From: Ascidiimonas sp046199005
Lineage (GTDB): Bacteria > Bacteroidota > Bacteroidia > Flavobacteriales > Flavobacteriaceae
DNA: 64,000 nt
Assembly: GCA_046199005.1 (NCBI GenBank)
Contig: CP176050.1
Location: forward strand, 682,001-746,000
Reading direction: 5' to 3'
Shown: positions 23,917 through 31,946 of the stretch, piece after piece
How positions within the stretch are numbered: the stretch's first letter is position 1
Layout: each line of letters begins with the position of its first letter
Notes under the pieces: generated by a model
The model's database searches: none
What the model was told of the DNA's origin: nothing
What the model saw: only the letters and a program-made list of their open reading frames with translations
Program-made: the position numbers and the translations under genes

Positions 23917-25173
23917 TTGCTAACGCTTATCAGTGTGAATGACAATGAGTTAATTCCATATTTATTCAGAACTGAATTCAGAAAAATTACTTCTGTACTT
24001 TGCAAAACCTTTGGAATAGCACAAATTGAAGCCGCCGAAGATATTGTAAGCGATACTTTTTTGGTCGCTACAGAAAACTGGAGAAAAAATGGCGTGCCCG
24101 ATAATCCTGTAGGATGGCTTTACAGCGTTGCAAAAAATAAGACCAAAGATTTTCTCAAACGCCATAAAGTTTTTACGGAGAAGGTTGCAGTTGAGGTCAG
24201 GCAGCGTAATCCGGAAGATTTTGAAATAGAAATAGATCTTTCTGAAGAGAATATAAAAGACAGCCAGCTTAAAATGATGTTTGCACTTTGCGAGCCCGAA
24301 CTTTCCCCAGATGCTCAGATTGGTTTGGCACTTAGGATTCTTTGCGGATTCGGGATTGAAGAAATCGCAAATGCTTTTCTTACCTCAAAAGAAGTGATCA
24401 ACAAAAGGCTGTTTAGAGCCAAAACAAAATTAAGAGAACTAAATAAAAAAATTGAATTTCCCTTATCTCATGAGTTGGATCAGCGTCTGGAAAATGTAAT
24501 GACCACACTGTATTTAATGTTTAATGAAGGGTATTATTCATCCAAAAAAGATTTTACTGTTCGTAAGGATATTTGTTTGGAAGCCATGAGATTAACCTAT
24601 TTATTATCTCAGCATAACTGGACCAGTCAGCCAAAGGTAAATGCCCTGTTGTCTCTTATGTGCTTTCATTCGTCGCGTTTTGAGGCACGAACGCAGGCAA
24701 ATGGAGAAATCATACTCTATGAAGAACAGGATACATCACTTTGGAATCAGGAACTTATTGAAAAGGGAGAGTATTATTTAAATGAAGCGGCAAGGGGTAT
24801 GGAGCTTTCCAAATATCATTTAGAAGCCGCTATTGCCTATTGGCATACTCAACTCTCTGATGAAGAAGAGAAGTGGGAAAACATTTTACAATTGTACAAT
24901 CAGCTGCTTCAATTGGATTATTCACCAATAGCTGCGTTAAACCGCACCTATGCACTTGCCAAGGCAAGAAACAAAAAGATGGCAATTAAAGAGGCCGAGA
25001 AACTGAAACTTACTAATTACCATTTGTACCATTCTTTACTTGGGAATCTTTATTTGGATATCGATAATCAAAAGGCCTTGGTGCATTTTCAAAAAGCACT
25101 TGACCTCATTAAGAGCAAGGCAGATAGAGAATTGCTCGTGATCTCTATGAGTCGAATCAAAAAAGACAGCTAA
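23917..25173 (+). CDS. ECF42-type sigma factor (DUF6596)
   Basis: 418 aa. Sigma region 2 is at about 20-90 (FGIAQIEAAEDIVSDTFLVATENWRKNGVPDNPVGWLYSVAKNK, including the promoter-melting segment) and region 4 at about 130-175 (LALRILCGFGIEEIANAFLTSKEVINKRLFRAK). A long C-terminal helical domain with TPR-like repeats (about 180-415; MTTLYLMFNEGYYSS, ALNRTYALAKARN) follows, as in DUF6596/ECF42 factors. These have no classical anti-sigma factor and are commonly linked to DGPF/YCII genes, three of which start this locus. The start given is TTG; an in-frame GTG at 23935 gives a protein beginning VNDNELIPYLFRTEF, which fits relatives better. Confidence 0.9.
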   Translation: MLTLISVNDNELIPYLFRTEFRKITSVLCKTFGIAQIEAAEDIVSDTFLVATENWRKNGVPDNPVGWLYSVAKNKTKDFLKRHKVFTEKVAVEVRQRNPEDFEIEIDLSEENIKDSQLKMMFALCEPELSPDAQIGLALRILCGFGIEEIANAFLTSKEVINKRLFRAKTKLRELNKKIEFPLSHELDQRLENVMTTLYLMFNEGYYSSKKDFTVRKDICLEAMRLTYLLSQHNWTSQPKVNALLSLMCFHSSRFEARTQANGEIILYEEQDTSLWNQELIEKGEYYLNEAARGMELSKYHLEAAIAYWHTQLSDEEEKWENILQLYNQLLQLDYSPIAALNRTYALAKARNKKMAIKEAEKLKLTNYHLYHSLLGNLYLDIDNQKALVHFQKALDLIKSKADRELLVISMSRIKKDS

Positions 25174-25274
25174 GAAACCAGAAATTTCATTCTAAAAGCT
25201 CGATCAAGTAAATGCCAATTTAGTTGATTCGGGTATATCATACTATTTCTTAATTATCAATAAACAACACCATT

Positions 25275-26414
25275 ATGAAAAGGAAGATCAGTATATTAAT
25301 TACCTGCATGAGTTTCATTTTAGTTTTTCAGGGATGTGATCATCAGGATGATACCAGCGAGACGCAACGTTATTTTCTAAGCGATATTCGTCCTCATTTT
25401 TTTGACAATCTGGACTTTCAATCAGAAACAGTGATCGCAAATATTGTCACTTTCAAAACGAATCTTGCAGATACTTATAAAGAACTGGAGGCAGCATATG
25501 AAAATGGAGAATATACGAGTGAGAATGATTTAGAGTACATGCGACTTTCCAGTATGTACTATTGCTTTTACCTTCTGGCATTAGGAGGTAATTACAATGA
25601 TGGCAATCTTAATTTTCAACAGATCGCCGGAAATGTTCAAACCGGATACTATTCTGGATTGCCCTCTTCCAATCCTGATTTTGAACAAAAAGAATTGGAA
25701 GCGATGATGAAAGAGGCTGCAAGAGTAGGAGAGTTGGCTTATAGTATAAACGGTTTTAACGATAAGGCCTACGGTTTCTACCTTTCGGTGAGACAAGTAG
25801 AAGAACGATTAAAAAATAGAGGTAAGTCTAATAGTCCGGAAGTTCAGGATCTGGTTATTGATTATGTAGGTACCCGAATGGTGAATTTCGATTTGTTACC
25901 AGATTGGAATGTTTTAATGGCTATGGTAACTTTCACCAATTACAAAGACAGTCTTAATACATTCAAAAATCCAGCTATGAATTCTGTACTCTTCAATGTG
26001 AATGCGAGATTAGTGCCAGGTGCATTGCCAGATCTCGGAGGGCGTTACCCTGAGATCTTGGGTCCACTTTACCGCTTTGACCTAAACCTTAAGAAAATGG
26101 ACTGGTTTTTAGATGAAACCAACGTTTTCGATGAAGAAGCTTTGAAGGAACTCGATTCCTATATTCAGATTTTGGAAACCGCCAGTAAATTCATAGAAGA
26201 AGAACGCACTGCTATTCTTTATAGTTGGGATGATCTGTATACCTACGAACAACGAATAGAGAAGCTTGAGGAAGTGGTAGATTTTCGAAGTGATTTATCT
26301 GTAGGCCAAACACCTATTGTAAAACCAGATTTTACAGAATACCTGGATTCCAAAGATTTTAAAAGAGCATATCAATGCTATTCATGTCATAAACCAACCG
26401 GATTAAATTATTAG
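25275..26414 (+). CDS. lipoprotein with C-terminal CxxCH heme motif, unknown function
   Basis: 379 aa. Lipoprotein signal ending at Cys21 (LVFQGC). The body (about 30-350) is mostly helical with no catalytic motif I recognise. The extreme C-terminus carries CYSCH (Cys368, Cys371, His372), a single covalent c-type heme attachment motif followed by only seven residues. No distal Met is obvious after it. A heme or other redox centre at the very end of a helical lipoprotein is unusual and could serve electron transfer to an exported enzyme. The stop codon lies 2 nt before the rhodanese-E1 gene, implying co-transcription. Confidence 0.7.
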   Translation: MKRKISILITCMSFILVFQGCDHQDDTSETQRYFLSDIRPHFFDNLDFQSETVIANIVTFKTNLADTYKELEAAYENGEYTSENDLEYMRLSSMYYCFYLLALGGNYNDGNLNFQQIAGNVQTGYYSGLPSSNPDFEQKELEAMMKEAARVGELAYSINGFNDKAYGFYLSVRQVEERLKNRGKSNSPEVQDLVIDYVGTRMVNFDLLPDWNVLMAMVTFTNYKDSLNTFKNPAMNSVLFNVNARLVPGALPDLGGRYPEILGPLYRFDLNLKKMDWFLDETNVFDEEALKELDSYIQILETASKFIEEERTAILYSWDDLYTYEQRIEKLEEVVDFRSDLSVGQTPIVKPDFTEYLDSKDFKRAYQCYSCHKPTGLNY

Positions 26415-26416
26415 TT

Positions 26417-27589
26417 ATGTTAGTAGAAGTAAATAATTATCTCAACAGATTACGCGAAACTGTAGAAGAAGTTTCGGTAAAGCAAGCCTATGAATTACAA
26501 CAAAGAGACCTGTGTCTTATTGATATAAGGGAAAAAGACGAAACCCGAAGCGGTAGTCCAAAAGGAGCCATATTACTCCCGAAAGGAATGCTGGAAATGC
26601 AGGTAGACCGATTTGTTCCTAATGGTGAAGATCCTATCTTATTGATCTGTGCTTCCGGAAGAAGATCTTTGGTAGCAGCAGACTGTTTACAGCAAATGGG
26701 ATATCAAAAAGTATTTTCTGTAAAAGGCGGATTTAACGAGTGGAAACGATCTGGTTTGCCTTTTGAAACGCCCGACTTCTTGAAACCGAAAGATCAGGAA
26801 CGCTATAAGAGGCACCTCCTTATTCCCGAGGTAGGAGAGAAAGGACAGCTTAAATTATTAAAAAGTAGAGCACTCATTGTAGGTGCCGGCGGAATAGGTT
26901 CACCTGTTGCCTGGTATTTGGCTGCGGCAGGTGTTGGTACCATTGGTATTATTGATAGTGATGTGGTAGACAGCACCAATCTGCAACGACAAATTTTGCA
27001 TACCGAGGCAAGTGTAGGCACCTCCAAAGTAGCGTCTGCCAGGGCAAGGTTGGAAGCGCTGAATTCGGGGATTACAATTAATACCTATGATGAAATGCTT
27101 ACTAAAGAAAATGTAGAACGTATTATGGGGGAGTATGATATTGTTCTGGACGGTACAGATAATTTTAACACAAGATACCTGATCAATGACGCCTGTGTAA
27201 AACTAGGGTTGCCAAATGTACACGGTTCTGTATTCAGATTTGAAGGGCAGGTAGCTACTTTTTGGCCTGCCGCTGCCGCTGAAAACAATCCGTGTTACCG
27301 GTGCGTGTACCCTTCGCCACCACCCCCTGAACTAGCTCCTTCTTGTGCAGAGGCTGGTGTTTTAGGAGTTCTACCGGGTATGGTAGGTCTTATGTGCGCA
27401 ACAGAAGCTATTAAAATACTTGCAGGCTTTGGCGAATTACTGGTTGGCAAACTTATTAGATATGATGCTCTTAACTGGGAATTCGATGTTTTTGATATCG
27501 ATAAGAAAGAAGACTGCGCATATTGTGGTTGTTCAAACGAATCGCATTATCCTGAATATACTGATTATGAAGCCGCCTGTTCTTTATAA
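26417..27589 (+). CDS. rhodanese-E1 (ThiF/MoeB-like) fusion, sulfur-carrier activating enzyme
   Basis: 390 aa, two domains. The N-terminal rhodanese (about 12-115) has the active-site loop CASGRRS with Cys78. The E1 adenylation domain (about 130-380) has GAGGIGSPVAWYLAAAGVG, the DxDxVxxxNLxRQ strand (DSDVVDSTNLQRQ), DGTDNFNTRY, PSCAEAGVLGVLPG with the probable catalytic Cys, and paired CxxC zinc ligands (CYRC and CAYC). MoeZ/Uba4-type enzymes usually carry the rhodanese at the C-terminus, so the order is reversed here. It would adenylate the Gly-Gly tail of the carrier at 20810 and transfer persulfide sulfur. Last gene before a strong terminator. Confidence 0.92.
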   Translation: MLVEVNNYLNRLRETVEEVSVKQAYELQQRDLCLIDIREKDETRSGSPKGAILLPKGMLEMQVDRFVPNGEDPILLICASGRRSLVAADCLQQMGYQKVFSVKGGFNEWKRSGLPFETPDFLKPKDQERYKRHLLIPEVGEKGQLKLLKSRALIVGAGGIGSPVAWYLAAAGVGTIGIIDSDVVDSTNLQRQILHTEASVGTSKVASARARLEALNSGITINTYDEMLTKENVERIMGEYDIVLDGTDNFNTRYLINDACVKLGLPNVHGSVFRFEGQVATFWPAAAAENNPCYRCVYPSPPPPELAPSCAEAGVLGVLPGMVGLMCATEAIKILAGFGELLVGKLIRYDALNWEFDVFDIDKKEDCAYCGCSNESHYPEYTDYEAACSL

Positions 27590-27608
27590 TTTTATTATTA
27601 ACCATTAT

Positions 27609-27638
27609 AAAAGCCCTTTTAGAGGGCTTTTTGTTTTT
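27609..27638. terminator. intrinsic terminator closing the polyketide locus
   Basis: AAAAGCCCT/AGGGCTTTT (27609-27617 with 27623-27631) with a 5-nt loop and a following T-rich tract. It lies between the convergent rhodanese-E1 and DUF456 genes and may work in both directions, since A-runs flank the left arm. Confidence 0.85.
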
Positions 27639-28156
27639 TAAGAACTAAACGAAAACAGGGATGCGATGGGTCCACGATATTCCCAAATCTTTATAAAGAA
27701 AAGTCCGAAATAAATACTGGCAACAATAAATTTCATGAAGGTTGAAGCTAAAAATCCCAGAAAAGAACCAAAAGCGGCTTTTAGAGCTACTCCGGTATCT
27801 GCTTTGTTGATAAGTTCGCCCACAAGTGCCCCTACAAATGGTCCTATTATGATACCAAAAGGGATGGGAGACAAAATGCCTATGACCAAACCAATAGAAG
27901 TGCCTATCATTCCTGCTCTGCTTCCGCCAAAACGTTTGGTACCAATAGCCGGAATAATATAGTCTAATACAAAAATAGCCATCGCAACAACAAAAGTGAT
28001 TCCTAAGAACCACCAATTCAGCGGAATAATTGAAGTAAGGTGTAATAATAATAAACCTGCCCAACTTACGGGAGGACCTGGCAGTACCGGAAGAAAACTG
28101 CCCAAAATCCCGAGACAGACCAGTAAAAACCCTAAAATTATAAGAAATAAATCCAT
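27638..28156 (-). CDS. DUF456 family membrane protein
   Basis: 172 aa with about four to five membrane helices. The glycine-rich segment GSFLPVLPGPPVSWAGLLLL (about 19-38) and the repeat-like IGIVIGILSPIPFGIIIGPFVGALVGELI are typical of DUF456. Function unknown; the glycine-zipper repeats suggest helix packing in the inner membrane. Transcribed toward the polyketide locus and separated from it by the shared terminator. Confidence 0.85.
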   Translation of the reverse strand: MDLFLIILGFLLVCLGILGSFLPVLPGPPVSWAGLLLLHLTSIIPLNWWFLGITFVVAMAIFVLDYIIPAIGTKRFGGSRAGMIGTSIGLVIGILSPIPFGIIIGPFVGALVGELINKADTGVALKAAFGSFLGFLASTFMKFIVASIYFGLFFIKIWEYRGPIASLFSFSS

Positions 28157-28299
28157 TTTTTACTTAGTGAGACGAAGTTAATTAAAGTTTGTTACAAGTT
28201 ACGGTGTTTCCTATTTATATTAATATCTTTACGACCGTTCCTTATCTTAGCAAACAAGCTTTCCTCTTTAATTTGTAACGTTTATTGTATCTTGTGTAA

Positions 28300-28812
28300 A
28301 TGCAAAAAGGAAGAGTTTTAGTAGGTGTTATTTTGCTACTCCTGACCCAGAGTTGCGAATCTTTTTTGCAACGAAATTTTCCGTCTGCAGACGATATTGC
28401 ATCAGAGCGAATAGATACCATTAACTGGAATCAGGTAGATCGATTTCCGTTATTTGAAAGTTGTGACGAAATGGCTAATAGAGAAGCACAACGACGTTGT
28501 TTTGAGGTTACTTTTTCCGAACATATAATGAAAGCGTTTCAAGATGAAGATATCATAGTGAAAAGAGTTGTGAGTGATACTGTAATCCTTGAATTAAAAA
28601 TAGATCACGAAGGCATGGTTTCTATATTGAACATAGAACAAAGCGAATTGGTAGCGCAGGAAATTCCCAACCTAAGAGTACATTTTAAATCGGCGCTAAA
28701 AAAACTTCCCAGAATATTTCCTGCACTTAAAAATGCAGCCTCGAAAAACAATACACAAACGGTTCCCGTAGGAATGCGTTTTAGATTGCCTGTAGTAATT
28801 CACGTGGAGTAA
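28300..28812 (+). CDS. TonB-C-like lipoprotein
   Basis: 170 aa with a lipobox at Cys19 (LLTQSC). The region WNQVDRFPLFESCDEMANREAQRRCFE matches a motif common in small flavobacterial proteins related to the TonB C-terminal domain, with two cysteines that may pair. The rest alternates strands (VILELKIDHEGMVSILNI). Lacks the Pro-rich linker of true TonB, so energy transduction is doubtful. Stands alone between the DUF456 gene and the toxin-antitoxin pair. Confidence 0.6.
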   Translation: MQKGRVLVGVILLLLTQSCESFLQRNFPSADDIASERIDTINWNQVDRFPLFESCDEMANREAQRRCFEVTFSEHIMKAFQDEDIIVKRVVSDTVILELKIDHEGMVSILNIEQSELVAQEIPNLRVHFKSALKKLPRIFPALKNAASKNNTQTVPVGMRFRLPVVIHVE

Positions 28813-28851
28813 AAAAATAGATGGCTAAAATATGGTAAAAACCAATAAAAT

Positions 28852-28890
28852 TGTGTAATTTTACACAGTAGTATATGTAATTTTACCTAT
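28852..28890. promoter_or_regulatory. repeated palindromic operator of the Xre/RES pair
   Basis: A perfect 16-bp palindrome TGTGTAATTTTACACA (28852-28867) is followed by a second copy of its core GTAATTTTAC (28877-28886). The two cores are 22 bp apart centre to centre, about two helical turns, and the second ends 4 nt before the antitoxin start codon. The arrangement fits cooperative autorepression by the antitoxin. A weaker related half-site may lie at 28835. Confidence 0.6.
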
Positions 28891-29304
28891 ATGGAAGCTT
28901 TTACCCTTACAGATTTCGTAGATGGCAACAGTAGTTCGCCACAGACAAAATTAAAAATAATTCATGCGGCCAGAAATGGTGTTAGTCGCTCAGATCTGAA
29001 AAAATTCAGTTTACGGGTAGCGTTGCCTATCACTAAAATTTCAGAGATCGTACCTGCTTCCTATTCAACCCTTGCGAAGAAAAATAACTACGACAAGGAA
29101 GTAAGTGAGCGTCTTTTCGAGATCGCCGAAGTATTTTCAAAAGGTTTTGAGGTATTTGGAGACGAGAAAAAATTTACCAGATGGCTGCATAAATCTAATC
29201 TTGCCATTGGGGGTACTACTCCTTTTTCACTACTCGATACGAGCTATGGCGTGCAGCTGGTGCTTAATGAAATAGAACGTATAGACTACGGTATATTTGC
29301 ATGA
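28891..29304 (+). CDS. Xre/MbcA-type antitoxin (DUF2384)
   Basis: 137 aa. An N-terminal helix-turn-helix-like part (about 15-75; GVSRSDLKKFSLRVALPITKISEIV) and a DUF2384 C-terminal toxin-binding part (about 80-137) with VFGDEKKFTRWLHKSNLAIGGTTPFSLLDTSYG, the family hallmark. It neutralises the RES toxin encoded next and probably represses its own promoter through the palindromes upstream. Its stop overlaps the toxin start (ATGA). Confidence 0.9.
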   Translation: MEAFTLTDFVDGNSSSPQTKLKIIHAARNGVSRSDLKKFSLRVALPITKISEIVPASYSTLAKKNNYDKEVSERLFEIAEVFSKGFEVFGDEKKFTRWLHKSNLAIGGTTPFSLLDTSYGVQLVLNEIERIDYGIFA

Positions 29305-29762
29305 TCGTATACCGTATAGACCGGCTTAAAAGAAAACACGACCTTCTTTCGGGAATTGGAGCTGAAAAAGTGGGTGGAAGATGGAATAAAATAGGGACAA
29401 AAGCCGTATATACTTCTCAAAATATATCCTTAGCTTATCTTGAAGTTGTAATGCATCTTGACATTACTGAAGATTTGCCAGACGACAGGATCATAGCGCA
29501 TATTGAAATTCCGGATGACTTATCTGTTCTTGAAGAAAAAAAGCTTCCTTCAAATTGGAACAGTTTTCCTTATAATAGTAAAACTCAGGAAATTTTTACG
29601 AGATTTTGCAAAGAGCAAAAGGCGGCTGTGCTCAAAGTTCCTTCTGCTATTGTACGATCAGAAGCCAATTACATCATTAACCCTCTGCATCCGGAAGCAA
29701 ATCGGATACATGTAATTAAAACTGAACGCTTCGTATTTGATAACAGATTAAAAGGCGGTTAA
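29301..29762 (+). CDS. RES-domain toxin
   Basis: A 153-aa RES toxin. The three family residues can be placed as Arg in VYRIDRLKRK (near residue 4-8), Glu in AYLEVVMHLD (about 49) and Ser in PSAIVRSEANYIINPLHPE (about 123). RES toxins of this type degrade cellular NAD and arrest growth when unneutralised. Length fits the family. Overlapping gene order antitoxin-toxin is standard. Confidence 0.9.
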   Translation: MIVYRIDRLKRKHDLLSGIGAEKVGGRWNKIGTKAVYTSQNISLAYLEVVMHLDITEDLPDDRIIAHIEIPDDLSVLEEKKLPSNWNSFPYNSKTQEIFTRFCKEQKAAVLKVPSAIVRSEANYIINPLHPEANRIHVIKTERFVFDNRLKGG

Positions 29763-29766
29763 GATC

Positions 29767-30912
29767 TTATTTGTTAAAACTCCGCCCTTTCCACTTGTAA
29801 CTTCCAAAAAAAGATCTCACGGCAACTGCAACATTAAAAAAAGGATGAATTAAACTAACAGGAAAAAAAACCTTCAGTTCTTTCTCTTGTTCAAAAAACT
29901 TTGCGGTCCTGTAAAGTAACATAAAATCTACATTGAACTTCAACAGGTAAACGCCTACCAGTAAAAATAAGCTCCCCTTAGTTAGTAAAGTTCCTACGGC
30001 AACCCCTGCAAGCAATAGATTCATAGTAAAGACAATGCTTCCGGTTAGTATAGCAAACCGGTCTTTGTAAGCCGAAGTTTTAGCTGCCCAGCGCATACGC
30101 TGAGAAAAAAGTTTTTTGAAAGAACCTTGAGGATAGGTGGTTACTACAGCTTTCAGATCTTTTAAAAATTGAATCCGGTCGGGATACGATTCTTTTACCT
30201 TTTGAAGCATAAAAATATCATCGCCTCCGGCAATATGTGAATTATTGTCAAATCCATTCAATTCCAGGAATAATTTCTTCTTATAGGCCAGATTTGCACC
30301 ATTGCATAGAAATGGTTTTTGGATGCCAAAACCTCCCATGGTACTTCCCATCAAACCTAAAAAATCAAGTAATTCAAAGCGATCTTCAAAAGTATTTTCG
30401 ATTTCGTAGGTCACCGGTCCGGCAATAAAAATCGCATTGCTTTCCTTTAAAAAATCATTAAAACTCAATAACCAAGTTGAGGGCACTCTACAATCAGCAT
30501 CAGTGGTAAGTATCCATTCGAATTTTGCCTGGGCAATAGCGGTACTAATAGCATCTTTTTTTGGGGAAAGGGTCATACGAACATTTTGTATGATCTGGTA
30601 ATCTGTAGAAGTTCGCGTGGTAAAAAAAGATTTGATGATAGCTACGGAATCATCTTCGGAGGCATCATCAACAAAAATAAACTCGTAGCAAGAAGTATCG
30701 TAATTGATTTTTGCCAGACTATTAAGAAGAACAGAGATGCGTTTTGCTTCGTTTCGAAAAGGAATAATAATAGTAAACTGAGTTTTCCGTTCGCTTGCCA
30801 AACCTTCGGAAGTTTCGGTTTTCAAATTTGAGATCCCCCGGAAGAAGCTTAGAACAAGTACCGCGTAACTTATGCAAATAATGATAGCAATAATGATCAG
30901 GAGACTTTCCAT
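29767..30912 (-). CDS. membrane glycosyltransferase, family 2
   Basis: 381 aa from the chosen start (ATG at 30910-30912, reading MESLLIIIAIIICISY); the longer reading frame to 30993 would add 27 residues overlapping the next gene. One N-terminal membrane helix, then a GT-A domain with FVDDASEDDS, TTDADCRVP (metal-binding DxD) and the acceptor motif QRMRW, then three C-terminal helices. Processive or membrane-anchored GT2 enzymes of this layout build glycolipids or polysaccharides. Its start overlaps the end of the flippase-like gene by 16 nt. Confidence 0.85.
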   Translation of the reverse strand: MESLLIIIAIIICISYAVLVLSFFRGISNLKTETSEGLASERKTQFTIIIPFRNEAKRISVLLNSLAKINYDTSCYEFIFVDDASEDDSVAIIKSFFTTRTSTDYQIIQNVRMTLSPKKDAISTAIAQAKFEWILTTDADCRVPSTWLLSFNDFLKESNAIFIAGPVTYEIENTFEDRFELLDFLGLMGSTMGGFGIQKPFLCNGANLAYKKKLFLELNGFDNNSHIAGGDDIFMLQKVKESYPDRIQFLKDLKAVVTTYPQGSFKKLFSQRMRWAAKTSAYKDRFAILTGSIVFTMNLLLAGVAVGTLLTKGSLFLLVGVYLLKFNVDFMLLYRTAKFFEQEKELKVFFPVSLIHPFFNVAVAVRSFFGSYKWKGRSFNK

Positions 30913-31871
30913 ACACCGCTTAAGTTTGCATATTTGGTTTGAAGTATCAAAATGCTTCCGGCGAGCATGGGAATAAGGTAATTGAAGGTCCACATGACAG
31001 CTATCACTTGTATTATGATACGTTCTTCAATACCGAAAAAAGCAAACACAAAAACAGCTGCACTTCCTTTGACTACAATATCGAAAAAGGAAATAGCAGG
31101 AAGTAAGGTACTTAGTAAATAGATCACCGTAATGGCAGTAAACGTATCAATGTAGGTTAAAGGTGATCCAAAAACTGCTAACAGAAATATAAATTGATGC
31201 GAAAAAATAAGATAGCGAAGCATCGAAAATACAAAACTCTTGAAATGAGCTTTCTTTTTTACATAGGCTAAAAACTCTAATGTTCTTGTAAAATAAGGAA
31301 TTGAAAACCAGCTTTTTTTCTCACCTGTATAACAAAAGATAAATATGAATGCAGGAAGAAATAAGATCGCTATTATAGCAAATGTATATTGCTGTAATTG
31401 AGGGAAACGTGCTAAAAGTATTAGAAATCCTATGCTGCCAAAAAGAACCGTTACCAGGAGTTGTGTAAAATGATGAATCCCGGTTAATAAGGCTACTTTC
31501 TTGCGAAGGGTTTTTGTAAAAAACATCGGTCGAATGCCGTATTCTCCAATTTTGTTCGGAGTAAAGGTACCCAGTGCAAATGCAATCAGACTCTGAGAAC
31601 TTGCTTTCTTATAGGAAATAGTTGTTACTGTGGTAATAATATCTTTCCACTTTATAAATTCAATTCCCCAGTTGGCTGCGGAGAACAAAGCAATAAGTAA
31701 CAGCAATCCAAAAGGAAAATCCCTTTGATAAAAGAACGATTGAAGATCAAATCCTACAAAAGCTTTACTTTCTGTAATTTTTTCATATAAAAAATTGAAA
31801 CAGACAATAACCCATAAAAGTTTTGCCGTCTGGAATAAGAAATGCTTAGTTTTGTATGTGAACGAAAGCAT
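30897..31871 (-). CDS. lysylphosphatidylglycerol synthase/UPF0104-like membrane protein
   Basis: 324 aa with about eight membrane helices. ALGTFTPNKIGEYGIRPMFF (about 95-115) is the conserved loop of the UPF0104/LPG-synthase membrane domain family, members of which flip or modify lipids. It lacks the soluble aminoacyl-transfer domain of MprF. Translationally coupled to the GT2 gene after it, suggesting a joint role in making or moving a glycolipid. Confidence 0.8.
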   Translation of the reverse strand: MLSFTYKTKHFLFQTAKLLWVIVCFNFLYEKITESKAFVGFDLQSFFYQRDFPFGLLLLIALFSAANWGIEFIKWKDIITTVTTISYKKASSQSLIAFALGTFTPNKIGEYGIRPMFFTKTLRKKVALLTGIHHFTQLLVTVLFGSIGFLILLARFPQLQQYTFAIIAILFLPAFIFIFCYTGEKKSWFSIPYFTRTLEFLAYVKKKAHFKSFVFSMLRYLIFSHQFIFLLAVFGSPLTYIDTFTAITVIYLLSTLLPAISFFDIVVKGSAAVFVFAFFGIEERIIIQVIAVMWTFNYLIPMLAGSILILQTKYANLSGVWKVS

Positions 31872-31946
31872 GCCTGCAAATTACCATATTTTTATTCAAT
31901 TCGTAATGGCTTTTATGTTTTCCTTTTCGTGAATTCTTAATAGTAG

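Noticed and set aside
30913..30993. N-terminal extension of the GT2 gene at 29767
   Set aside because: Adds 27 charged residues inside the neighbouring gene; the ATG at 30912 directly precedes the membrane helix.
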